Shown in pieces: positions 13,310 to 24,300 of a DNA stretch of 64,000 bases. The DNA comes from Salvator merianae (lineage: Eukaryota > Chordata > Lepidosauria > Squamata > Teiidae). The stretch is taken from contig QVOM02000070.1 of assembly GCA_003586115.2 (NCBI GenBank), positions 2,227,061 through 2,291,060 of the forward strand. The letters run 5' to 3'. Under the pieces are notes generated by a model that saw only the letters and a list, made by a program, of their open reading frames with translations, did no database searches and was not told the origin of the DNA. The translations under genes were made by a program, and so were the position numbers. Within the stretch, counting starts at the first letter, position 1, and every line of letters starts with the position of its first letter.

Positions 13310-14065
13310 AAAGGAAACAAAGTAAAACAGAAAAACAGAATCCAATTAAACAAAATGACTTAACATGTTTTTATTGCGATCTTTTTTACTTTTTTCTTTT
13401 TGTCTGCTGTAGTTACATTTTTCTGTTGTCTTTTTTTGTTATGTAATGAATTTTGTATTTTCTTTTTCTCGGATCTAGAAATCTTAATAAGGTTCTTAAA
13501 AAAATGAGCATAGGGGGGTAAATATAGCAAAAGCCTAGCTCAACCCCATGTTCTTTGAGGCTGTTTAAGCAGGGTAGTTCGCAGGGTGGTCTTCCCCCGG
13601 GCTCATCTCATCTGCACCTTGTTTTTCACCGTGGTGCATCCAAGGAGAGATGATCAGCCAAAAATGTCATTCTGTTGACAGTGACATAGGATTCTTCTGG
13701 ACTGGGGAAAAATGCCAGGTTGGGCTTATCATTGCTGCTGACAGCACTTAAAACCAGCAGGAGGGCATGCTTTTGAGTTGGCTTCTGCTGCACCATATAT
13801 GAATATGGACAATTTCAAGCTTTCTTAGCAGTGCGGCCTGGTTTTTCTGGTAGCTGTTTCAAAGCCCAGCAAGTGGAACAGGGCCTGTAATGGCAGCTTC
13901 CAACATAAGTGGGTGCCAGCAAGCTGCAGCAAAGAGACTGCAAGAAAAGTCTACCTAGTTTAAAACCAGTTGGGGAAAAAAATCTCCAATTTTTCCCCTC
14001 TTCAGTGTAACAGCACCCATAGTCTTGTGTGAATAAAGATATCCTAGGATTCCTTGTTATAGTCT

Positions 14066-14582
14066 AAGGGTCTTTCTGCACTTACCAGTTATCAGTAGTA
14101 AGAGCCCACATAGTCACCTTCAGGGCCTCTTCTGACCATATATATGTTAGTGTGGATCAGAAAGTCCCTGCCCTCTGCTGGCATGTTCTCTGGAGCCCCT
14201 GACCTGGATTACAAGTGGATCTTATTAAACAGGTCCACCAGTGTACCAGTTTGGACCATTCTAGATCATGTAGACATGCAGGAGACATGCCTCCATTTTC
14301 TGGACTTCTGAGGCACCCATTTTGGTGGTGCGCCATAGAGTACCAACAAAATAGATCCCCCAAGGGTTCCAACGCTAGGAACTTTAATTCCTAGCTATCA
14401 GAGGCCAGTCCCAAAGGTCTGGCGAATTTTGGGACCAGTACAGAGGCTGCTCTGGAGCAGTGTTGTCATGCAGATGGTGCTTTTCCACACCAGGCCTTTT
14501 TAGTGACCATGAACCAGTGGGCCTTGCTGGTCCAGACCCACTGGTTCAGATCATGGCATGGGAAGTGCAAGAAAGGCCCTAT
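14066..14582. mobile_element. Non-autonomous DNA element, family C copy 2
   Basis: The ends AAGGGTCTTTCTGCACTTAC and GGAAGTGCAAGAAAGGCCCT are imperfect inverted repeats. The interior is homologous to 63563-63974 (block GGACTTCTGAGGCACCCATT and the GTTCCAACGCTAGGAACTTT region). No transposase was seen, so mobilisation in trans is inferred. Confidence 0.6.
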
Positions 14583-15189
14583 GCTTCAGACAGGAAGACA
14601 TGGAGAAATCTTGGCAGCAGGACAACATGCCATAAGACTCCTCTTGTACTGGTCTTTGGTACTTTCTCATGTGCAAAGTCTTTTGGTGTTCTTCGCCCCC
14701 AAATCCCATTCCTCCTATGTTTAAGAATCATTAGACCTCTATTCTATACCAGCTTCTAATGAAAAGAAAAGTTCTACCACTTGAGATAGGGTGCAACATA
14801 AAGGCAGTGCAGGTGCAGTAAGATTGTTGGCTTAGGACAGGAAAGCTGCATTTCAAATCTCTTCTCATTCGGTAACCAGGAGCTGGTTCATCCCCCCTTT
14901 GGGCTGTTTGCAGAAATAGCTGGAGAAGGAGACCCTGTTTTGGAGTCCTTGGAGGGAGGTTGAGATAGTTTTTTGTTTGTTTGTTTTTCAAGTAGTACAT
15001 AGGTTAGGTTATTTCTTTTTCATGGCAGGAAATAGCCTGGTCCATTCTGCTAAGTTTGCTGAGAAAATCCTTCAGGTCTAGTCTACAAGAGGCAGTGCCA
15101 ATGTTGCTGGATTATGCTTTCTTTCATTTCTGCCTATTAGGTATGCTTAGAGGTAACTGTAGTCAGAGATAATCATATAATTGTAGCAG

Positions 15190-15382
15190 TGCTTGGCTTG
15201 TTGGGTACTGCTGAGCCGTGGCCAACTCCTGGTTGACTACATGAGCACCACTGTACAGTTTTCTTGGCAGACATGCAGAAGTGGTTTGTTATTGCCTCCT
15301 TCTGAAGAGAGGCTAGGGATCAAACTGACGACCCTCAGCTTTCCAGGCAGTTTGCTCTACCACTGAGCTATAAGCACTCCCC
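15190..15382 (-). repeat. tRNA-derived SINE (family A)
   Basis: A clear minus-strand copy: TTGGGTACTGCTGAGCCGTG at the tail and CTCTACCACTGAGCTATAAG at the head (reverse of the A-box). Confidence 0.75.
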
Positions 15383-16977
15383 TGCTCTAATAACTGTTTT
15401 CATACCACTAGCAAAGGCAGCCCCATGAGGGATGTTTTGCAATAATCCAATGGGAAGTTACCAAGATATGGAGGACTAAAGCAAAGACATAGGTGGTCTG
15501 TAAAAATATGGCATAATAAACCCAATGTGGCATCTTCTAGATGTGTCTGGACTCTAGCTCCAGTCACCCCACACTATTTGCCATGCTGCTTGGGGCTGAT
15601 GGAATTTGAACTCCAGTTACATCTGATGAACCATAGGCTTCTCATCCTCCATTTCGATTCAAAGGTCCTAATGTTTGGGGTAAAAGTGGGGGTCCCTGAT
15701 CCCAAGGTACCTCTTTGATCCCATCCACCGTGTACCAGGGTCTTGCACAAAGACTGTGCTGAGGCTTTGGTGCCAGCTTCAGCCATGACGACAGAGTTTC
15801 TTGATCTCTGCCTTTCTTCTGGGTATCAGACTCCCGCCGTCATTTGCACAGCAGCAGGCATGCATTGCTTCTCCTCTGCAGCAACATCCGGCCGAGATTC
15901 AAGACTTGTCTTCTTATGACCGCAAAGCGGATTAAGATCGCTGGACACTTTCTACTTACTCCCTACCATTCTTTCCGCGAAGCAGTTGCCTGCCTTCCTT
16001 CGCCCTGTCTCAGTGAATGAAAAAATAATAATGATAATAATAAAAGGATATTAATGTTGAACTCTCCAGGCAGATATTGGTGTAAGGATCTCCTGCTTTC
16101 AGAAATGCTCAGCTTTCGTAATGAGATGAATAATGAGATTTCCTTGCTGTTAGGTGTAAGCAAAAAGGGAAACTAAATGCTCTCCAGATTAGATCTCTCT
16201 GGGCAGCTGAAAGTGCGTCTGACTAAATAATACCTGATTGAATCAGTTGCACCCACACAATCTAAATTCTGCACAAAGCAATAACGCTTCAGTTAAAAGA
16301 AAAAAATTGCCTATAGCAGGTGAAGGTTGCTAGTCCAGTTTGAGCTCCCCACCACGTATTGTTTATCTTACAGATGCTTTTTATGTGAACACCAAGGTGT
16401 GCTATATGGGTTGGGGGGAATCATCAAATAAAGTCCTCAAAATATTGCTGAACTGCATCTCCTTTAATTTCTTGCCAATTATGAGGCTGGCCACTGCTTA
16501 TAAGTATTACAGTATTGTTTAGCAAGAACGACAGTTTGCCCCGTTCTGATACGGTTTAAATCTTAGACTGGTAGCATATCTGAACTAGGTCTACTGAGAA
16601 GTACTGCAAGTTCCACTTTGTTCAGTGACCTTACACAGCTAAAGATGTTTGTGAATCAAGGTGGGAGTGACTCACACTGAACTTCACTGGGCTTGATTCT
16701 AAAAAGATGTGCATGGAATTACTTCGTGAATCAGGTCAGCTTTACATTCTGCATTTCAGGGGTGAAATGTAGAGAACACAGTGTGCAGAAAATAAGGGTT
16801 TGTAGTGTTTTGGGGGAGAGGAACTTGGATCAAAGGGGGAAACCCACTTGGCTACAACTTATCCTTCAGATATGTATGTATTTGACATTTGTTGTGGGAC
16901 TCATGGACACTCTATACTCTGCAGCAGCAAGGAAGATTCCAGGATATGAATTTACCTACCCATGTCTAGAAAATCTA

Positions 16978-17206
16978 AGAAGAAGAAGAAGAGTTGGTTT
17001 CTGTACCCTGCTTTTCTCACCCTGAGGGGACTCAAAGAGACTGACAAACCTTCTCTTCTTCTTCCCACAACAGACACCTTGTGAGGCAGGTGGGGTTGTG
17101 AGAACTCAGATCAGAGCTGTGATGAGCCCAAGGTCATCCAGCTGGCTTCATGCAGAGTTCAGATAAGAGTCTGATGTGCTAACCACAAGGCAAAACTGGC
17201 TCCTTT
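16978..17206 (-). repeat. Sauria-type SINE
   Basis: The plus strand reads tail first: GAAGAAGAGTTGGTTTCTGT, then CACAACAGACACCTTGTGAG, GCCCAAGGTCATCCAGCTGG, and the tRNA-like head end GTGCTAACCACAAGGC. The layout is typical of squamate SINEs with a BovB-like tail. Confidence 0.65.
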
Positions 17207-18072
17207 TTATTGCTCTAAAGATAGTTGAATATGATTGACTTTGGTATACACCATGCATTGTGGGTTTTGTTCATACTCGGAACGAAGTTCAGAAACTTTC
17301 AGAATATTTCAAGTGTTCCATTGGAACAGCCAGATATTCCAGTGAAACATTCAGGATGTTCTGAGTGTGCTGACTGTAGAAGACATGGAGGACTTAAGGC
17401 CCCATGTGGTCCCAGCAGTAGAGTCAACCTCCCACCCATCCCAGGAAAGAATTAACCAATCAAGCACTTACACTGTTTTTTAAACAAGATACTGGTGCTC
17501 AAAGGGGATGGGAGACTTGCTTGCTGTTGACAGCTTAGCTGAAGAGCTGGACTTGCAAGCATGCAGGTTAGATTTTAAGGATCTGGAGATCAGGTGAGAG
17601 AGCAGAGGGCAAGGAAAGTGAAACATCGGGATAGGGCAGGGAAGAGGGAGGATAAATTAGTAGCCAGAACATATGAGTGGGATGAAGTTCCATTTTGTCT
17701 CTTTATAAAAAGACTTTTCCGCCAACTTTAAACCATTTAAACAATCCTATGAATTTTGGTTTCAACTGTGTTACCTGTTGAGTTTTGTGGCCAAATGGAG
17801 GTTCAACCTCACTTCTCAGCAGTTCTAGCATGATGCTCTAACTACTAAGCATTGCTTCTTTCTCTTTGTGACAGAAGTTGTTCTCACATGCATTATTTCA
17901 CAATCTTGTTGCACATGGCCATGATATTTCAGCCTTTCTGCACAATTCAAATGAACCAGTGGTTCCCTATAAAAATAATAGCAGTTGGCAAGCAACCCTG
18001 AAGTTGAGTTTGCCCTTTCCATTTGCCACTACAAGGAAACGGAAATCATATACCATACCTAAGAACCTCACA

Positions 18073-18420
18073 TAGAGATGTGCAGAAACAAAAAACGCAT
18101 GTTCAGTGTGAAATCAAACCAAATACCTGTTTGTTCGGCTCAGTGGTAAACCATTTATTCGAATGACTGGTTTTTTGCATTCAATTTCAAACTTGTTTGT
18201 GGACAAAGCCAATTATTCCACTGAAAAAAGGCTCTTTTCAAGGGCAAAAATGCAGCAAACTATTCAATTGAATCACTCGTGTTCATGAGTGGGACACTGG
18301 TTCGGTGTGAGCAAATTTCTAGGTATTCAAACAAAAGCATATTCTATTCATTGTGAACAGCTTTGAACAGAAACTATTCAATTGAATTTTCAAACATGAA
18401 CCAAACTTTTTACATCTCTA
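18073..18420. mobile_element. Non-autonomous DNA element, family E copy 1
   Basis: A 348-bp AT-rich unit with inverted ends TAGAGATGT and ACATCTCTA. A second shorter copy, with ends TAAAGATGTGCAC and GCACATCTCT, lies at 22252-22445. No open frame was seen. Confidence 0.6.
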
Positions 18421-19629
18421 GCTATTGAGGAAAAGTGCTCTGCTGAAATGCTCAGAGCTCCTAATCCTCTTAGGCTAAAATCAAGTTTTCTGTTTTGGAG
18501 TGTGTTTAATTTCTGCACACGGGCTGTGTATGCCAACTCGTGATTGTAATTCCCTGTTTTAATTGTAAGAAGGGTGGTCTACAGAGTACGCTAGATATCT
18601 CATAATCTCAGGGCCGTGAGAAAAAGTGATAAATGCAGTGAGGCATCAGCGTTCATGAAGCTTCCATTCCCAGAAGCCTTTGCAAATGCACAGGTAATGC
18701 ACAGGACCATTTTTAAAACCTTGCCCAGTCATCAAACGCTGTCAAATGCTGCTGTCCATTAAAGATATAGCAGTCATACAAAACCCTTCCTCAGAAGTAG
18801 CCACATTGGGCCTCATTTCCCCATGAGAGGGGAAACTGCAAATGATGAAAGTCACCTGTATTTGCACTGAATACAGCATTATATGTTCTATGTCTATAAT
18901 GCATACTTTGGTAGTCTAATACTTTGATACTAGAATTCCCTGTAATCTGGTTCCTAACTGAAGATAACATTGCTTACGTCATATTATGCTTAAGGGTCAT
19001 TTGATGATTTATTCTCAGTAATAGATGTGTATTTGTGTCAGTGTTTCTAGGTGTGTTACAATAATAAAAAGGGTTTATAAAGTAGTTCAGTTAAAATCAG
19101 TTATTGTATTTGATGAACCAGATTTTTCATTTTTTGAGGTATCTGAAACTTTGGTGGGGGGAACGAGCTAGAACATTTTCATAGGCTCTGGGAACCTGCC
19201 TGTGCAGAAAGTGCTACAGGCTGCATCCCTGAATACCGAAGGTCCCACAGGTCCTTGGCTTCTGTGCCTGTTGTCCATACAGTGAGGTAGACCATGGTTT
19301 CCTCCTGGAGAACTTCAGAGACAGGCAGTTGGAGGCACAACATTGCAGTGGTTTCACTCTGATTTCCAACAATGAAATCAAAGAGTTGTCACAGGGGATT
19401 TTTGTTTATCTCCCTGGGGGTTATCCTGTGGGGTTCCGCAGGGGTCAGTTGTATTCCTTGTGCTTCTTAACATCTGCATGAAGCTGCCAGGAGAAATCAT
19501 CAGGAAATTTGGAGTGAGGTGCCAACAGTACAGCTCTCCGTTCTGTCTGAGTCAGGAGAGGCAACTTAGGTGCTTGACCATTGTCTGAATGCAGTAATTG
19601 GCTAAACTACCAATTGCTAAACAAACTGC

Positions 19630-20090
19630 ATTAATTTGCTACTGAGTCCAGTGCAAGATTCTAACATTGGCTTTTAAAGCCATGAACAACTTGGGCCCAG
19701 ATACCAAAGAAGCACCCCCTCTCATATAGATATGCCCATCAACTGCAGTCTTCAAGAGAGGCCCTCTTGGCAGTGCCTTCTCAATCAACAGCTAACAGGG
19801 GGAGGGCACATGAGAGAGCCTTCTCTGTGTTGGCCCCCAGGCAGTGGAATAACCTTTCCGTTGAGATGCATCTGACCCATCGCTGCATGCATTCGGATGC
19901 ATTGTGAAAATACACCTCTTTAGCCTAGTCTTTGGTTAACGTGGTAACTCATCCTCCCCTTTCAGATGCTGTTATTTCTTGTTTCAGCAGGCTCTGTTCT
20001 TAATTATGTTTTTATGTTAGTTTCATTGTCACCCATCCTGAGACCTTAGGATATAGGACAGGATAGAAGTACAAATGCATGAATGAATTA
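19630..20090 (+). repeat. LINE-derived dispersed repeat R2, + copy
   Basis: The CATGAACAACTTGGGCCCAG, GAGAGCCTTCTCTGTGTTGG and CACCCATCCTGAGACCTTAG blocks are the forward version of a repeat also seen reversed at 21590, 23875, 25796, 27730, 41735, 45690 and 63255. Confidence 0.55.
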
Positions 20091-20134
20091 AAGTCAGGAT
20101 AAATTTGTGTTCTCCAACCAGGCATCTTCTAGAT

Positions 20135-20570
20135 CCTACTGGGCTGCAATTCAGAGGAGGTTTATGAAGATGGTACTGGGACAGGAGGACAATGCTATAT
20201 GAGGATGTTCAGTCTGGAGAAGAGAAGATTGAAGAGAGATGTCATATCAGTATTCATGTCATATCACATAGGAAAGATGTGATATGATGTCATATCACAT
20301 AGGATGTGATATCACATAGGAAAGATGGTCAGGAACTGTTTTCCAGAGCCACAGATATTAGAACTAGATAAAATGGCTTGAAGTTGCAGCTTCCTAGATT
20401 CAGTTGAATATGAGCAGAAATTTCCTCACAGTAAGATCTGTACAGTGATGGAACAGACTATCCATGGAGGTTGTGGGTTCTTTATCTCTGAAGGTTTTCA
20501 AGGAGAAGCTGGGCAGCCACTTCTCAGCAATGGTTTAGTTTACCTTTTTCCAAATATTACAGGGGATTGG
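20135..20570 (+). repeat. CR1-like LINE 3'-region remnant
   Basis: AGGAGGTTTATGAAGATGGT, TTCAGTCTGGAGAAGAGAAG and TGGAGGTTGTGGGTTCTTTA resemble the CR1 3' untranslated region. A local repeat array (20236-20323) interrupts it. Confidence 0.55.
20236..20323. repeat. Local direct and inverted repeats of CATATCACAT
   Basis: The word ATGTCATATCACATAGG and its inverted form ATGTGATATG recur several times in 88 bp. This gives a small cruciform-prone cluster in intron 1. Confidence 0.75.
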
Positions 20571-20646
20571 ATTTGATAATTTTGTGGCTCCTTCCAACTC
20601 CATAGTTCTGTAACCCTAAGAACTTGTCCCATCCCTGACCTGTTGA

Positions 20647-21033
20647 AACATAAGAACATAAGAGGAACCCTGCTGGATCAGGCCACAACCCATCTAGTCC
20701 AACATCCTGTCTCACAACAGTGGCCCACCAATTGCTTCTGGACATCTCAAGCCGAAGACAAAGGCAAAACCCTCACCTGCTCTTGACTCCCTGCAAATGG
20801 CCTTTAGAGGCGTCTCCTGCCTGTCTCTCCACCCTGGAGGCTGTACCTAGCCATCCATTCTAGTAGCCATTGATACCCTTTCGCAACTCTACTCATACTG
20901 GTTGCTGTCACCACCTCTTCTGGCAGCAGATTCCATAGACTGATGTCCCTCTGGGTGATAAAAAATACTTCCCCTTATTGATCCTAAGACTTCTGCCTAT
21001 CAGCTTCATGGAATGCCCCTGGTTCTAGTGTTG
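20647..21033 (+). repeat. Dispersed repeat R1, longest copy
   Basis: It starts AACATAAGAGGAACCCTGCT, runs through CCATTGATACCCTTTCGCAA and GGGTGATAAAAAATACTTCC, and ends near GGTTCTAGTGTTGTG. This is the fullest copy in the window. Confidence 0.65.
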
Positions 21034-21287
21034 TGTGATTGTTGTGTTGTTGGTTGAACTGGCTAGGGCTGATGTGAGTTGAAATCTGCAATATTTGGAA
21101 GAACCTTGATTTGGGAAAAGTTGGAGTAAATGGAAGCTATGTATACAGACCTCTGCTGCACAGGTCCTCTGGCATCAGTTGTCCAGCTTGTTGTCAAACA
21201 TCCAGGGGTGGGACTCATCTTAGCACTTTCAAGTTCCCTCCCAGACCTTCCTGGTGATGCTTCTTTTCTTTTCCATTTGTGTTACAG

Positions 21288-21334
21288 CCACGAGAAAAGT
21301 CAAGAGGGTGACGAGGGTGTCGAACTTCAGGAAG
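21288..21334 (+). CDS. USF2: USF2 exon 2
   Basis: This 47-bp exon is flanked by gttacag and gtgaga. Its first base completes a codon begun in exon 1. It then reads HEKSQEGDEGVELQEG with one base left over. The EEGVELQEG-type motif is a USF2 hallmark. The exon is short enough for gene predictors to miss. Confidence 0.92.
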
Positions 21335-24300
21335 GTGAGAAGGGATCCTGGGCTGGCGTCAAAATGCCCAACCATTCTATGTGAGCAAGCTGCAACTCCC
21401 CACCCTGGTAGCAACTTCTGTAGCCAAGGAACCGCCAGATAAGTGACCTCTACAAATTATGAGTGAGAAAACCTGGGTCTTTAGTATTCTCTTCTCTAGC
21501 TCCTGCATGGATAGATGTTTGCAGCTGGGAGTTCCAAATTTCCCCCCCCCCCTTTGTCCATTTTGCAGCGGGTTTTCGTGCTAACACTTTTACCAAAAGG
21601 TCCCAGGGTGGGTCACAATAATAAGATAAAATATGTAATGTATTAAAACATATTTAAAATATAACCCTTCTTCCCACCATCCCTGGCAGGACAACACCCA
21701 GGACAAGACCTGGTGAAAAGGTATGTTTTAACCAGACACCGAAAACCTTATGTAGATGCCTGATGAATCTCCAGAGGGAGGTGGTTCCAGAGTATGCGGG
21801 CCACCACAGAAAAGCCCCCCTTGCGTGTCTGAGAGAGGAACAAAGAAAGGCTTTTCCTTGAGATCTCAACATTTTTTTTAAAAAAAGGAGTCTTTTCAAA
21901 GTACTTTTAAATAAATGACAAAAGAAATAAATTTTAAGTTCCCCTGCTACCATAGATCACCTTTTTGAAGCAGCTGTGTTGGCGCAGGAACTTCAAAAAA
22001 TGGTAGTTCACCCCTCAAAAAAAGTGGCAGTTTTTGCTGGTGCTGGCACTTTTTTAAACAGTCTGCAAACCAGTATATAGGTCTGAGCAAAGGCAAACAA
22101 ATTGTCCAAGCTACCTAGCCTGGTTCTGCAGAGTCTGAAGCAAGCAGCTCTCCACGCTCCACCAAATTCCATCCACGTAAGACAGAAGAGGCAATATGAC
22201 TTCCCTTTTCACTTCTCTCTCTCTTAGAAGTTCAGAAAAATCAGTATCTTCTAAAGATGTGCACAAACTTGAAAGTAGTGTTCGGTTGAAATCAAATGGA
22301 GTTCAGTTTGAATTCAAATGGCTTGAACGGGTTTGATTCGAACCTCAGACTTGGTTCAACCCAATTCTACACATATTCATATATTTTTAAAAGCCCTTTA
22401 AAAGGACAAAATACTAACAAACTGGACCTAGTTCAGCACATCTCTGGTCTCTTCCTCATTTTAAAATAGTCAAGAATCAACAGCATTAAATTAGCCTTTC
22501 CTCTTTCCTTTCCTTCTGAAACTCCTTTTGCTGGGTGTAGTTCTCTTTCTCCTGAAACATTGTTACTAAAGCATCTCTCTGCTTCAGCTTGAATTAAAAG
22601 GGATTGTTGCCGTTTTACACAGTGGTTACTCTGAACAAGCCACTTAACATTTGCCCATTCTCCATCATAAGAAATTTGTTTATTTAGAGTTACAATTAGT
22701 ATCTTTTTTTAGGCGTTTCCTTTCATAAAATCACTTTAATTTACAACCCCAGGGTTTGCTTTTTTTTTAACTCCCTTCCCAATTTTTCCTGAGCATCATT
22801 CATCAAGCCAATATGGTTAAATCAGTCCTAAGCCATACAAAACCTTGTAAAACATGAGAAATTGTAGGTCACAAGTTCAGAAGGAAATCTTCTTGGAACA
22901 GCAGACGGCCAGAGATTGCATCAGGATTGTGCAACAGGAAAAAAAAAAAAACACCTCATGAAATAAAGGCCCATATGTATGTCTCTCTCTCTGTGTGTGT
23001 GTGTGTGTGTGTGTGTATAGCTGTACACAAAATCTGCCTCGATAAGTCATTTTTGGTAAAAGGACCTCAGTTTCTTGCATTGCTGGGATCATAAACTGAA
23101 GTACTCTTTCAGCTCTACAGAAGTATGAAGAATCACTTTCAGTTGTCGGTGTCCAAGCTCTATGTACATAGTTTTGTAAAATTCAAAAATGTTCAGGATT
23201 GCTGTGTTCAGACATAACAAAAGGGGCACCTCAGAGAGACAGAGTGCGGTCCTCGCAGCCCTAACCTTCTCTAATCCACCTTTTCTAGCACGGAATGTTT
23301 GGGAGAGGAGGGAGAGGCAGATTGGTGTATGAACAATCCCACCTCAGAGCCTTCTGTAAGCTGCCTCAGAGTTGCTTTTTTTTTTTTTTTTCTTCTGTGT
23401 CTGATTACAGCCTCAGTGGGAAATTTAAAGGTCTAATAGCTTCCTGCCAAACAAGAATTGTTTTCGGTACAGCATTGCCAAAATATATGCTTAGTGATAT
23501 ATCAGTTCCATGACACCAACAGCAGCTGAGGTAAACCTTTGTTATGTAAAGACGGAGTTGCCTTGTTTGCAAAATAAAACACTCATCAGTGGACATTAAT
23601 TAACTTAACCGAGGCAAAAAAAAAAATCACTTCTTACATAGGAAGCTGAACTGTATTGATTCATAATTTTTGCCATCTGAGTCAGGGCTAACTAAACCTA
23701 TCCTCCCAATCTTTTTGAGTTAGAATTCTTTCTACGTTCTGCCATTGTCTGTTCTGTCTGTGAACTATGAGAGCTGTAGTCCGGCCGTATCTGGAGGGCT
23801 GGAACTGGAGTAAGAAACTTTCCCAGATCCTGCTTCTAGGTCACAGCTTGGCTACAATGCATAGCTAGGGTAGTTGTATTTATTCACTTACAATTTACAT
23901 TTATATTTCACCTTATAACCTGAGGTCTCAGGATAGATAACAGCAACTGAAATTCATCAGAACAAAAATAAAAACAGTGCAGGACGAAGAAGTGTCAGCC
24001 AAAGGTCAAGATGGAGAGATCCATCTTTACCAGCCTCCTGAAAGTATATGACACACCTCATAAAGCTGTTTTGCAGCCTGGGGGCTAACACCAAGAAGGC
24101 CCTCTCATTAGTGCTCACCTCTTCAGCTTCTGATGTTGGAGGTGCTGCCAAGAGGGCATCTCCAGCAGTTCTTAATGCACAGACAGATCTGAATGGGAGG
24201 AGGCGCTACTTTAGATATTTGGGGCCAAAGTCACTTAGGTCTTTATAAGTCAGTGTTAGGACCTTGGACTTGAATTCAATAGCTAGTTGCCAACCAGTGT

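Larger units (their letters stand above)
1..21287 (+). other. USF2: Probable USF2 intron 1 (at least 21.3 kb), no coding exon recognised
   Basis: The first USF2 exon found (21288) starts with the last base of a codon, so an upstream coding exon must exist. No open frame resembling the USF2 amino terminus was seen on the + strand of this stretch. What is visible is repeats: tRNA-derived SINEs, MIR-like sequence, CR1-like and other dispersed repeats, and inverted-repeat DNA elements, listed separately. The longest open frame (4030-4542, 170 codons) has no recognisable domain and lies among repeat debris. Exon 1 is probably left of the window. A very short exon 1 inside it cannot be fully excluded. 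Confidence 0.7.

Noticed and set aside
22983..23018. CRISPR-like or tandem spacer array
   Set aside because: Only simple dinucleotide repeats. No spaced repeats of CRISPR type occur anywhere, as expected for animal DNA.
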